DNA of 64,000 nt from Scytonema millei VB511283. GTDB lineage: Bacteria; Cyanobacteriota; Cyanobacteriia; Cyanobacteriales; Chroococcidiopsidaceae. The stretch is from contig NZ_JTJC03000006.1 of the NCBI RefSeq assembly GCF_000817735.3, forward strand, positions 288,381 through 352,380, in the 5' to 3' direction. The translations under genes were made by a program, and so were the position numbers. Positions 43,680-52,124 of the stretch are shown in pieces. The stretch's first letter is position 1. Every line of letters starts with the position of its first letter. The notes beneath the pieces are model-generated. The model had not been told where the DNA came from, ran no database searches, and saw nothing but the letters and a program-made list of their open reading frames with translations.

Positions 43680-44675
43680 ATGGCACAAGTTCTAGATTTT
43701 GGGCGTGATGTTGATGAAGCTAGTGAGAAGCTGAACGAATTATTAGGTATTCTCGAAACTGCTTGTACGCAAATGGAAGAAGTGTGTACCGATCTAGAAT
43801 CTGAAACTGAAACTTTAGATGAATCTGCCGAGAGCGTTAGTACAAATATTGAAACTTTAGCAGAATCTTTGCAGACAGCTTTAGAAGAGTTTAGCAGTAA
43901 TGAAGAAGAAACGAGAGCCGAACTCGATGCTTTGCAACAAGCAATGACAGACATTGAAGGAAAATTAGATGAAGTTGCTCAATCTGTAGAAGCAGCTCAG
44001 GCTAATTTTGAATCAGAGATTAATGAGAGTAAATCAGAGCTAGAATCAAGCTTGGAAGAATTAAAAGAAGCATTTAAGAGTTTAGAAGATACAATTTCTA
44101 ATACTGAAAACTCTGTAGGCGAAGGTCAAACAGAAGCTCAGGAGAAATTTGACGATTTAACTGAGGCGATCGAAGAACTTCAGGAACAGATTGAAGCATT
44201 CCAAAGTGAGTTGGAATCAAAATTTGAAGAAGTAGCAAACGAAATTAGCGATACTCAAAATTCTAATCTTGAAAAAGCTTTTAGCGAATACAGCGATAAA
44301 CTCACGGGAGAGCAGTTAGACAAAATCACCTCTGGTTTTGAGGAATTAGAAAATAATTTCAGCGAATCTTTTGGAGATTTTAACGAACAAGTTACTGAAT
44401 TTGCTGACGAACTCAAAGAACGATTGACCGAAATTCTAGAAAATACTAGCGAACATGTAGAAGATAACCTCAAGAACGAGCTACAAGAATCTTTTGAGAA
44501 TGCGATTCAGGAAGTTGTAGAAGGAATGATTGAAGAAGTAGCGGAAAACATCATGATGATGACAACAGGTTCGTCTGTAACAGGTGCGCTGAGTCCTATC
44601 TTACCAGCGTTAGCTGCTGCCAAGGTTGCTACCGGAGCGATTAAAGCAGTTTTGGATTGTGTCGATATATTCTAA
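43680..44675 (+). CDS. Acidic coiled-coil protein 2 of a four-gene cluster
   Basis: 331 residues, begins MAQVLDFGRDVDEASEKLNE and continues as an acidic, Ser- and Glu-rich coiled coil to about 290 (EINESKSELESSLEELKEAF, LTEAIEELQEQIEAFQSELE, ELKERLTEILENTSEHVEDN). It has no proline until the last 40 residues. That end is different from its neighbours: MMMTTGSSVTGALSPILPAL then AAAKVATGAIKAVLDCVDIF, hydrophobic enough to insert in or lie on a membrane. Three cysteines (27, 35 approx., and near the C-terminus). It lies 46 bases after protein 1, same strand. Confidence 0.88.
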   Translation: MAQVLDFGRDVDEASEKLNELLGILETACTQMEEVCTDLESETETLDESAESVSTNIETLAESLQTALEEFSSNEEETRAELDALQQAMTDIEGKLDEVAQSVEAAQANFESEINESKSELESSLEELKEAFKSLEDTISNTENSVGEGQTEAQEKFDDLTEAIEELQEQIEAFQSELESKFEEVANEISDTQNSNLEKAFSEYSDKLTGEQLDKITSGFEELENNFSESFGDFNEQVTEFADELKERLTEILENTSEHVEDNLKNELQESFENAIQEVVEGMIEEVAENIMMMTTGSSVTGALSPILPALAAAKVATGAIKAVLDCVDIF

Positions 44676-44733
44676 ATATTTTAACGCTGTTTTCAACTCA
44701 TCGATCGCGTCTCAACTATTGGAAGTCTAAAAT

Positions 44734-45672
44734 ATGAACGAGCAATTAGGACAAACCCTGACATCGTTATCTCAAATGGCGAGTGTATTTCCTGAAAAAC
44801 TAGATAGTTTAGTACAACTATCATCGGAAGTCCAAGCAGAAGCCGATCGCCTGGTTAGCAATATTGAAGAAAAGCAAGAGCAGATTGCAGAAATTCTCGA
44901 ACAAATTCAAACTGCACTAACCGAATTAAAAGAGGAAGCTACAGAGCATCAATCTCAACTTGAAAGTGAAATTGTCGAACTTGAAAGTGGAGTTGAATCT
45001 TTAACAGAATTTATCTCTGAAGCTCAAGGACAGCTCAGTAGCGAAATTGAAACGACTCAAAGCAAAATTTCAGAACTCAAAGAACATTTGGATGAAAGTA
45101 GTTCTACAACTGAAAAGACGGGTGAAGAAACTCAAAACACGCTAACACAAGCTCAAGAAAAAATTCAATCCGGTCAAGACAAATTAACTTCTGCTGTAGA
45201 AGCAACCAGTAAAGAAGTAGAAGCTTTCCAAGAAAAGCTTGACGAATTAAAATCTGCTCTTAGCGAACAGATCGAGCAACTTAGTGAAGATATGGAGAAG
45301 TCACAAGGAGAAGTTGGCGAAAAAATTCAAGCTATGGCAGATACTTTTATTGATTTACATCAAGACTTTACTTCCAAGTTAAATCAATTAAGTAGCCAAA
45401 CTGTCAAAGGCGAAACGGACGATCTGTTAAATCAAGCTCAAGAAAAAATTCAAGCAGAACTGAAAGAATTAATTACAGAAGCCGTTAAAAACGTGACGGA
45501 TTCCGTAGAAGAGATGAGTCAGAAAATTTCGGGTTCTAGTGAAGATGCTTCCATTGCTCGTAAAGCCTTGGAACCATTATTCGACCAGCTTGATGAATTT
45601 ATCGATCCGCTTAAAGATGGAGTTGAAGCCGTGAAAGATGTAGCCGAAAGCCTTGGAATAGATTTTGGCTGA
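44734..45672 (+). CDS. Acidic coiled-coil protein 3 of a four-gene cluster
   Basis: 312 residues, no cysteine. After a short head with one proline (SVFPEKLDSL) the coiled coil runs from about 22 to 265 (ADRLVSNIEEKQEQIAEILE, EKLDELKSALSEQIEQLSED, LLNQAQEKIQAELKELITEA). The C-terminal part, DASIARKALEPLFDQLDEFI then PLKDGVEAVKDVAESLGIDF, is a predicted helix pair with less charge. The gene follows protein 2 by 58 bases with a GGAAG upstream of ATG. A 8-bp hairpin separates it from protein 4. Confidence 0.88.
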   Translation: MNEQLGQTLTSLSQMASVFPEKLDSLVQLSSEVQAEADRLVSNIEEKQEQIAEILEQIQTALTELKEEATEHQSQLESEIVELESGVESLTEFISEAQGQLSSEIETTQSKISELKEHLDESSSTTEKTGEETQNTLTQAQEKIQSGQDKLTSAVEATSKEVEAFQEKLDELKSALSEQIEQLSEDMEKSQGEVGEKIQAMADTFIDLHQDFTSKLNQLSSQTVKGETDDLLNQAQEKIQAELKELITEAVKNVTDSVEEMSQKISGSSEDASIARKALEPLFDQLDEFIDPLKDGVEAVKDVAESLGIDFG

Positions 45673-45715
45673 TGAGAAAAAACCTGAGCGAATAGAAATC
45701 GCAACTACACAAACA

Positions 45716-45735
45716 AAGTCCGCCTGCGCGGACTT
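45716..45735. repeat. AAGTCCGC-CTGC-GCGGACTT hairpin between coiled-coil genes 3 and 4
   Basis: A perfect 8-bp stem with a four-base loop. No T-run follows, so it is more likely a REP-like repeat or an RNA-processing/attenuation hairpin than a full terminator; it could lower expression of gene 4. Confidence 0.65.
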
Positions 45736-45795
45736 ACATAGAGGTAATTTATCAAAATAGAATTCTTTTCATAAGAACTATAATCGAGGTAAATC

Positions 45796-46701
45796 GTGGC
45801 TGATTTTGAAACAACTGCAACAGAAACAGTAACTAAACTGACAGAATTATTAGGTGAAGCCGAGCAAGCACAGTCAGAATTAACAGGCTTGCGAGAACAA
45901 ATTGCCCAGGTTTCCGAACAAATGGATAGTCACTGGCAGACATTAAGCGATCGCGCTCAATCTTTATTAGAACGAATTAATAGCGCTAAGGAAGATTTGA
46001 GTGAAGAAGCTGAATCGCTCAGTCAAGAAGTCACTCAGCTCAAGGAAAATGTAGAAACTTGGCAGAATGAAACTAATGAAGAAAACGAAGCTACCAAAAC
46101 AGAAATCAGTTCGCTTGGTGAAGACTTAGACTCGACTAAATCCGAGCTAGAATCGAATTTAGAGGCAGTAGAAGAAGTTTTTAAATCTCTTCAAGAAAAA
46201 CTAGAGGAAGTTGCCACAGAGTTAGAGGAACAGTTTTCAGAGCAGGAAGACTTTCTCCAAAACGATGTATCCGATCGCCTAGAGAGTCACCAATCTGATT
46301 TAGAAGAACGAGCTTCAGAGTTTGAATCGCACATTAAAGATGAATCTGCTCCAGCAATTGCCGAATTAGTCAGCGAATTTGCAACTCAGGTTGAGGATGT
46401 AATAGAGCAACTAACTGAGAAAACCAAAGATTTGCAAGAATCGACATCAGATACAACTGAAGATGCAATCTCTAAATATAAAGAAACTCAAGAAGAAGTC
46501 TTTGATAAGCTGATGGATACGGCAAAAGATCTAGAAAAAATGATGGATAAACTGAGCGGCTTTGTTGATAAAAGTGGTGATACAGCTGAGACTGCTAAAG
46601 ATACCATGACTGATGGCGTAGAAGCTACTAATGTAGGTTTAAATGCAGCTCTGGGAATAATTGAAGATACTTATGAGATATTAAAGAAGTTTATTCCTTA
46701 G
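45796..46701 (+). CDS. Acidic coiled-coil protein 4 of a four-gene cluster
   Basis: 301 residues, GTG start with GAGGT seven bases upstream. Coiled coil over about 10-265 (LTGLREQIAQVSEQMDSHWQ, KSELESNLEAVEEVFKSLQE, KYKETQEEVFDKLMDTAKDL), with a single proline in the middle (ESAPAIAELVSEF) that may be a hinge. No cysteine. The end, VGLNAALGIIEDTYEILKKF then IP, is an amphipathic helix resembling the tail of protein 1 in position. ESNLEAVEEVFKSLQEKLEE resembles ESSLEELKEAFKSLEDTISN of protein 2, a direct hint of common descent. Confidence 0.88.
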   Translation: MADFETTATETVTKLTELLGEAEQAQSELTGLREQIAQVSEQMDSHWQTLSDRAQSLLERINSAKEDLSEEAESLSQEVTQLKENVETWQNETNEENEATKTEISSLGEDLDSTKSELESNLEAVEEVFKSLQEKLEEVATELEEQFSEQEDFLQNDVSDRLESHQSDLEERASEFESHIKDESAPAIAELVSEFATQVEDVIEQLTEKTKDLQESTSDTTEDAISKYKETQEEVFDKLMDTAKDLEKMMDKLSGFVDKSGDTAETAKDTMTDGVEATNVGLNAALGIIEDTYEILKKFIP

Positions 46702-46914
46702 AAAAAATTCAAGTGTAGGGTGGGCAATGTCAACCCTGCCAAGGTAAGATTTTTCTTTGTCTAATAAACGAGCCGTAGAAACGCCGCTTTTGGATAAGCC
46801 AAGGATGGTATTTCGCAAAATACGTTTTGTTCGCATGTAAACGACTCCAACCCCTGCATAAATTTTCCAATCGCTCGCTATTTAAGAAGATAGTTCAACA
46901 CACGGCAGGGTGAT

Positions 46915-48090
46915 ATGCAAACTATACAAGTAAACGTGGCGGAGCGCGATCGCCATCTAGCTACAGCGACGGAAATTTCCCAAGAATGGCGTTTGCGTCT
47001 CACTCAAGAATGTCCGACGCAAAGCGATACTGCCCGAGAAAGCATAGTCCGTTGGCTGATTGGCGAAGATACAGAACGCTATCAAACGTGCAATTCTCTT
47101 CAGTTATCCATAGCACAGCAAGCTATGGAATACCGCTTTCGCATCCTCAAACAGCGATATTTAGGGGTTTCACCTCAGCAGGCATATCACCGCTTGACAA
47201 TACGTTTGTGCAGTTTAGTACTACTGCGAAATAAAATTCACGCCCTCGTTGCCTTGGGTGGCGATCGCCGTCGGGCAGTCGTTGATGTTTTGCAAGAAAT
47301 TATCCAAGATTTATTGCAGCGCGATCGCTATTTGCAACAACAAACAGCTTGGATTGCGGCGTGTACTGACGATATGAGACTGCGAACTGCCTTGCTATTA
47401 ACTACTGTAGAAGAATATTGTTTGCGCCCGATTCACAATCGACCTTTAATCGTGCATCGCTTTGTCAATTTTCTTCGCCGGACGCAGATGGGAGGAGTCA
47501 CACAAGTTCCAGAACGCAGAATTCTCAAACTACTGTCTGACGAATTCCTTTCTGATGATAGCGATCGCACTTGGAGCACGATCGACGTGCGATCGGTCAG
47601 CGTGTATCAAGACAGCCAGACCCAAGCAGAACAGCACGCAGCAAGACATCTCGTGCAATCGGAATTTAGCAACTATTTAACTCACAATTTGGGAGAAACT
47701 GCCGCGCAATGGTTAGAACTATACTTGCAAGGTAGGTCTCAAGAAGCGATCGCCCAACAGTTAAATTTGTCAGTCAAAGAAGTCTATCGACTGCGAGAAA
47801 AAATTGTCTACCATGCCGTGAAAGTATTTGGATTAAAACATCATCCAGAACTAGTGAGTCATTGGCTGGGAACGAGTTTAGAAGAACACAGTTTCGGTTT
47901 GACACCTAAACAATGGCAGGAATTTTGGGAGCAACTAACCCCGAGGCAGCGCCAGGTTGTAGAGTTAAGAAAATCTGGCAAAAATTTAGATGCGATCGCC
48001 TACACTCTCAACCGCAAGTTAAATCAAATTACTAGCGAATGGAATAAACTTTGCTTAGTAGCCCAAGTCGTGCGAAGTGGGATGAACTAA
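46915..48090 (+). CDS. HetZ-related DNA-binding protein
   Basis: The 391-residue protein resembles the HetZ-related group of cyanobacterial regulators; HetZ itself acts early in heterocyst differentiation. The N-terminal two thirds is helical (RESIVRWLIGEDTERYQTCN, QQAYHRLTIRLCSLVLLRNK, LTTVEEYCLRPIHNRPLIVH). The C-terminal third has two helix-turn-helix segments: LYLQGRSQEAIAQQLNLSVK (sigma-region-4-like) and LTPRQRQVVELRKSGKNLDA (LuxR-like). It lies 213 bases after the coiled-coil cluster on the same strand and may control it, though co-transcription is uncertain. Confidence 0.68.
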   Translation: MQTIQVNVAERDRHLATATEISQEWRLRLTQECPTQSDTARESIVRWLIGEDTERYQTCNSLQLSIAQQAMEYRFRILKQRYLGVSPQQAYHRLTIRLCSLVLLRNKIHALVALGGDRRRAVVDVLQEIIQDLLQRDRYLQQQTAWIAACTDDMRLRTALLLTTVEEYCLRPIHNRPLIVHRFVNFLRRTQMGGVTQVPERRILKLLSDEFLSDDSDRTWSTIDVRSVSVYQDSQTQAEQHAARHLVQSEFSNYLTHNLGETAAQWLELYLQGRSQEAIAQQLNLSVKEVYRLREKIVYHAVKVFGLKHHPELVSHWLGTSLEEHSFGLTPKQWQEFWEQLTPRQRQVVELRKSGKNLDAIAYTLNRKLNQITSEWNKLCLVAQVVRSGMN

Positions 48091-48135
48091 AATACCAATT
48101 TTTTTAGATAATCAAGTTTTCGAGGCAATAACTTT

Positions 48136-48270
48136 TTACTTACTCGATTCCTCAACAGTTTCAATCGCTGCTAAACAAAACTGAGAAACAGCCATAATCG
48201 CAAACACAGAACCAAAATAGATAGCAGTGAGAAATTCAACCGTGTTATCAAAAGGAATGAAGGCAGTCAT
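48136..48270 (-). CDS. Possible 44-residue single-span membrane protein
   Basis: From ATG 48268-48270: MTAFIPFDNTVEFLTAIYFG then SVFAIMAVSQFCLAAIETVE. One hydrophobic span of about 20 residues with an acidic C-terminus. AAAGGTGA lies eight bases upstream. The frame is open further upstream but that part is coded by GGGAGCAGG repeats, so the short form is preferred. I do not recognise it; conservation would decide whether it is real. Confidence 0.4.
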   Translation of the reverse strand: MTAFIPFDNTVEFLTAIYFGSVFAIMAVSQFCLAAIETVEESSK

Positions 48271-48286
48271 GGCGATGGTCACCTTT

Positions 48287-48325
48287 AAGAGGGAGCAGGG
48301 AGTAGGGAGCAGGGAGCCGGGAGTT
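48287..48325. repeat. GGGAGCA heptamer repeat
   Basis: Four to five GGGAGCA/GGGAGTA units upstream of the small membrane ORF. They are the reverse of the GCTCCCT unit at 160-195. Confidence 0.8.
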
Positions 48326-48450
48326 GATAAAACGTAACTTGTAACTTGCGACTTGATAATTGCTCCATACTCTCTCGAAACAGTACACCACCCTTTCGTG
48401 CAGCAGTCAAGCAAAAATTTTGCTTTTTTTCTACTGTCTGGCAACTGCTT

Positions 48451-49731
48451 CTATACGTTTACAGTAGCGATCGCGCGTTCGACAATTTGTAAGGCTGCGT
48501 CCACTTCTGCGGCTGTCACAATCAAGGGTGGCACGAAGCGAAGCACTTTTGGTCCTGCCGGAACGAGTAACAAACCTTCAGCGATCGCCGCTTGAACTAC
48601 ATCAGCTGCCGTAATTTCGCTTTCGGCAGCTAACTCCATCCCATTAATTAAACCCCAACCGCGCACATCAGTGATGAGCGCCGGATATTTGGCTGCCAGC
48701 GCCCGCAAGCCCGTTCTGAGCTGTTCGCCCCGTGCCAAGACGTTTTCTAATAAATTCTCTTTGGCGAGCGTTTCGCACACCGTTAAGGCGACAGCACAGG
48801 CAAATGGGTTGCCGCCAAATGTACTGGCGTGATCTCCTGGTGCAAATACATCGCAGTGTTGTTTGCACATCATCGTCCCGATCGGGATACCACCACCTAA
48901 ACCTTTAGCAGAAGTGAAAATATCTGGTTCGATGCCTAAGTGTTCGTAGCCCCACAATTTCCCCGAACGTCCCATCCCCGCTTGCACTTCGTCGAGAATC
49001 AGTAAAATTCCGGTTTCGTCGCAAATTCGACGAATGGCTTGGAAGTAAGCCACATCCCCAGGGCGCACGCCGCCTTCCCCTTGTAGGGGTTCAAGTAAAA
49101 TCGCACTTACAGCCCGATCGCCTTCATCCAGTTCGGAAATTGCCGCTTCAATCGCTTGAATGTCGTTGTAGGGAACGTAGTCAAACCCTGGGACTAATGG
49201 AGCAAAGTTTTTTTGATATTTCGGCTGTCCGGTGGCGGTAATCGTCGCTAGCGTCCGTCCGTGGAAGCTGGCGTTGGCGGTGAGAATAACTGGATGCTCG
49301 ATCTTCTGTACGGTATGGGCGTATTTGCGGGCGAGTTTAATCGCGGCTTCATTGGCTTCCGCACCGGAATTGCAGAAAAAGGCTTTCTCGGCACATGAAT
49401 GCTGAATCAACCATTGGGCTAGTTGCCCTTGTACGGGGACGTAAAACAGATTGGAGACGTGGTGTAGCGTCTGGATTTGGCGCGTCACTGTTTCCACCAT
49501 CGCTGGATGGGCATGTCCCAGGGTGCAGGTGGCAATTCCGGCGACAAAATCGAGATACTCTTTGCCTGTGGTATCCCAAACCCGACAACCCGCACCCCGT
49601 TCTAAGGCAATCGGGAAACGGGCATATGTGTCCATGACTGCTTCGTTGAAGCGATCGAAGTCGTATGCACCAGTTTGTTGCGGATTGGATTCTACGACTA
49701 ATGTGGGCTGAGAAACAGTGTCTAAGCTCAT
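48451..49731 (-). CDS. argD: Acetylornithine aminotransferase
   Basis: PLP enzyme that makes N-acetylornithine from N-acetylglutamate semialdehyde in arginine synthesis. The 426 residues show class III aminotransferase motifs: YLDFVAGIATCTLGHAHPAM, FFCNSGAEANEAAIKLARKY, LLEPLQGEGGVRPGD, LILDEVQAGMGRSGKLW and the PLP lysine in DIFTSAKGLGGGIPIG. The N-terminal extension of about 25 residues is normal for cyanobacteria. ArgD may also act in lysine synthesis. No other arg gene is near. Confidence 0.94.
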   Translation of the reverse strand: MSLDTVSQPTLVVESNPQQTGAYDFDRFNEAVMDTYARFPIALERGAGCRVWDTTGKEYLDFVAGIATCTLGHAHPAMVETVTRQIQTLHHVSNLFYVPVQGQLAQWLIQHSCAEKAFFCNSGAEANEAAIKLARKYAHTVQKIEHPVILTANASFHGRTLATITATGQPKYQKNFAPLVPGFDYVPYNDIQAIEAAISELDEGDRAVSAILLEPLQGEGGVRPGDVAYFQAIRRICDETGILLILDEVQAGMGRSGKLWGYEHLGIEPDIFTSAKGLGGGIPIGTMMCKQHCDVFAPGDHASTFGGNPFACAVALTVCETLAKENLLENVLARGEQLRTGLRALAAKYPALITDVRGWGLINGMELAAESEITAADVVQAAIAEGLLLVPAGPKVLRFVPPLIVTAAEVDAALQIVERAIATVNV

Positions 49732-49796
49732 GGATGGTTCCTTAATTGTGGTTGGTAGAATTCTAGGGACGTTATATGTCAGCCTCTATAAAATAT

Positions 49797-50216
49797 TCAA
49801 TTACCTACTTGTAAGATCTCTTCTAAAATTAACTTTTCAGCAGTAGAGTTACCCGCACTCAGCTTTACTTTAGCGCGATCGCAAGCATTTAACTTACCAT
49901 TTGGCTCGAACTGAAAATCTTGCTCCCGTACAAACCCTTGCGCTTGGAGTTTTTTCAGGGCAAACTGGGTTGCCCACTCTACCAAATCTAGTTCGGGTTC
50001 GAGATATTGAGGATGACGCAAAAGCCAACGACAAGCATCGGGATCGGTATCGGCAAGCTGATAAAGTGCCGTAGCCAAGATCTCCTCGACACATTTAGGG
50101 CTAGGTAAAGCGGTAAAAAAGTCTTTAAGCGAGCTAATTAGCGTGGGTGTTTGAGTTTTAAACACATCTACGGCTAATTCAACATGTGGCTTACAGGTAC
50201 TATTAGATATACACAT
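49797..50216 (-). CDS. Uncharacterised soluble protein upstream of argD
   Basis: A protein of about 139 residues (start ATG 50214-50216, MCISNSTCKPHVELAVDVFK). It is mostly helical: SSLKDFFTALPSPKCVEEIL, ATALYQLADTDPDACRWLLR, VEWATQFALKKLQAQGFVRE, with a polar C-terminal strand pair (FQFEPNGKLNACDRAKVKLS). Four cysteines but no CxxC. I do not recognise the family. Codon use and frame statistics look like a true gene; it precedes argD on the same strand by 65 bases. Confidence 0.6.
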   Translation of the reverse strand: MCISNSTCKPHVELAVDVFKTQTPTLISSLKDFFTALPSPKCVEEILATALYQLADTDPDACRWLLRHPQYLEPELDLVEWATQFALKKLQAQGFVREQDFQFEPNGKLNACDRAKVKLSAGNSTAEKLILEEILQVGN

Positions 50217-50509
50217 AATGGCTGCCTTCCACTTCACTCACCCATCGGCAGACAAGACAACACAGAGTGGTTGACAGTGCGTTGACAGTTTACCGTTGAC
50301 CAGCGATCGGCGATCGATCCCCAGTTAAGTTGTCTGACTTTAAATCTGAAGTTAAAAGAAAAATGTGAATAATTTGTGAACCGTAGTAGCGCCATTTTTG
50401 GCGATCGTATATAAACTTAAGGCGAGGGGCGAGAGAATTCAGAATTCGGAATTCACTGGTCACTGATAACTGCTCCCTCAGCTCTCCTATCCCTTATCGG
50501 TAGCAAAAC

Positions 50510-51307
50510 ATGAACGAACAGTCCTATTCCTACGAGGCACTTCAAAACCAAAAAAAGTTTTATGATTCTCGGTTTCAGGCAGGTTATATGCAGGATTTCT
50601 CAGGATTATTTGAGTCCTGTAGATTTTATGCAATGAAAGATATATTGAAGCAAATAAAATCGAGTGGTTTCAATCCAGCAACAATTTTAGATTATGGTTG
50701 TGGCGAAGGACGATACCTCAATTTGTTAAAAGATTACTTTCCTACATCTGCTCTCCACGGCTGTGATATATCAGACGAAGCATTAACAATTGCTAAAAAT
50801 ATATATTCATCAGCTCAATATACTCCCATGAGTGATGAAACAGTTAATTTACCTGACAATTCTTTCGATCTCATCATCTCCATAGAAGTTCTAGAACATG
50901 TAGGTGATGTTGCTCAGTCTATAACAGAGATCGGTCGATTACTCAAACCGCAAGGGATGACAATATTATCCACGCCTTGCGCCAATAAATTTTCTTTTGA
51001 ATGGTGGCAAAATCGCTTGACGGGAGGCTTGCAGCCATCATTTGATGGTTATGGCAGATTTAAAACCGATGAACCAGGACATCTACGCCGACTTTGCGAT
51101 CGCCACCTGAAATCTTTATGTTCTGATGTCGGAATAGATATTTATAAAATCTATCATCGCGCCCATTTATTTGAAACCCTTGCCCCTAAAGGTAGACTAT
51201 TTAAGCGCATACCTCAAGCTTGCGTTGGTTTTGGCATGTTAGATTGGTATCTATTTAAAAACTTCCCCAACGGTTCAACGATGATTGCTTTAGGAAAGAA
51301 AAGATAG
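50510..51307 (+). CDS. Class I SAM-dependent methyltransferase
   Basis: The 265 residues carry the glycine-rich SAM loop ATILDYGCGEGRYLNLLKDY (residues about 61-80), the acidic loop LHGCDISDEALTIAKN, and DNSFDLIISIEVLEHVGDVA (motif IV/post-I), as in Methyltransf_11/25 enzymes. After FGMLDWYLFKNFPNG there is no further domain. The FSFEWWQNRLTGGLQPSFDG and H-rich C-terminal part may bind the substrate, likely a small metabolite, sugar or lipid. It is AT-richer than neighbours and stands alone between repeat-bearing spacers, hinting at horizontal gain. Confidence 0.85.
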   Translation: MNEQSYSYEALQNQKKFYDSRFQAGYMQDFSGLFESCRFYAMKDILKQIKSSGFNPATILDYGCGEGRYLNLLKDYFPTSALHGCDISDEALTIAKNIYSSAQYTPMSDETVNLPDNSFDLIISIEVLEHVGDVAQSITEIGRLLKPQGMTILSTPCANKFSFEWWQNRLTGGLQPSFDGYGRFKTDEPGHLRRLCDRHLKSLCSDVGIDIYKIYHRAHLFETLAPKGRLFKRIPQACVGFGMLDWYLFKNFPNGSTMIALGKKR

Positions 51308-51310
51308 CGC

Positions 51311-51430
51311 TCTTGTTGACAGTTATCAGTTATCAGTTATCAGTTATCAGTGGTAATTGGTAATTGGTTGACGGTTGATTCTTTTCCCCCTCAGCTCCCT
51401 CAGCTCCCTCAGCTCTCTTGTCCCCCTTCC
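51311..51430. repeat. AGTTATC and CAGCTCCCT repeat block
   Basis: GTTATCAGTTATCAGTTATC, GGTAATTGGTAATTGGTTGA and CTCAGCTCCCTCAGCTCCCT. It lies between convergent genes and codes the last residues of neither. Confidence 0.83.
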
Positions 51431-51434
51431 CCTC

Positions 51435-51770
51435 TCAGCTCTCTTCCGCTGCCTGGGGTTGAATTTGACAAACCACTTCATAAAGAGTAGTTGTAGGAGC
51501 GCGATCGAATAAAGGGGACATCTTTTTTAGTATGCTCCTGTAGTTTTCCTCATGCTCATTAGCTTCCATCTCATCTACACTTTCCCAGAAAATCACAGAA
51601 ACGCCTCGATCTGTACCTGGTTCTTGCAGGAGATATGCACCTTTAAACCCATGTCTATAAGTTGAAACTGCCTGTTCGTAAATTCTTCTTGCTTCTTCAA
51701 ACTTGCCCGGTTTGAATTCTCCAACTGTAACTTGAGTATATTGCCGTTTGAGAAAATCTTGAAAATCCAT
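51435..51770 (-). CDS. Dimeric alpha/beta-barrel (ABM-like) protein
   Basis: The 111-residue protein has the beta-alpha-beta-beta-alpha-beta pattern of the antibiotic-biosynthesis-monooxygenase-like / dimeric ferredoxin-like superfamily: YTQVTVGEFKPGKFEEARRI, GFKGAYLLQEPGTDRGVSVI, FWESVDEMEANEHEENYRSI. No catalytic residue specific to one member can be named. Such proteins act on haem, quinones or small metabolites. Monocistronic. Confidence 0.7.
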   Translation of the reverse strand: MDFQDFLKRQYTQVTVGEFKPGKFEEARRIYEQAVSTYRHGFKGAYLLQEPGTDRGVSVIFWESVDEMEANEHEENYRSILKKMSPLFDRAPTTTLYEVVCQIQPQAAEES

Positions 51771-52124
51771 CGTTTATCACCTCAATGATTTATTTGTTAT
51801 TAGTCATTAGTCATTTGTCATCAGTAAGTGGTTTATGACTTACGACTTACGACTTACGACTTACGACTTATTGTTTGACTTCTTGTGGATTCACATCCAT
51901 TTTGAATTTTGATAAATGTAGATTTAATCATTAAAAATGATTTTATAGTCTTTTGCTCTCACAATTGACTAAAACTATAGATTTTGTTGCGATGTGGCGA
52001 TCGCAGCTTGGGGGCTAGAAATGCAGCAAACGTTACGACCTGTGTGAGATGCCCGATTGCCGCACTCTACCCTCTGCTATTGTGCCATAGCGATCGAACC
52101 TAAAATCTAAATCAGGCAGTTCTA
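51771..52124. other. Spacer with short tandem repeats
   Basis: 354 bases with GTCATTAGTCATTTGTCATC and four ACGACTT units (51796-51870), followed by AT-rich DNA and one GCGATCGC-type site. No gene or structured RNA noticed. It should hold the promoter of the ABM-like gene. Confidence 0.7.

Noticed and set aside
46681..46836. Minus-strand frame of about 51 codons overlapping the end of coiled-coil gene 4
   Set aside because: It includes the common spacer repeat GTAGGGTGGGCAAT read as IAHPT and overlaps a real gene antisense. Possibly a gene remnant, but nothing recognisable was found.
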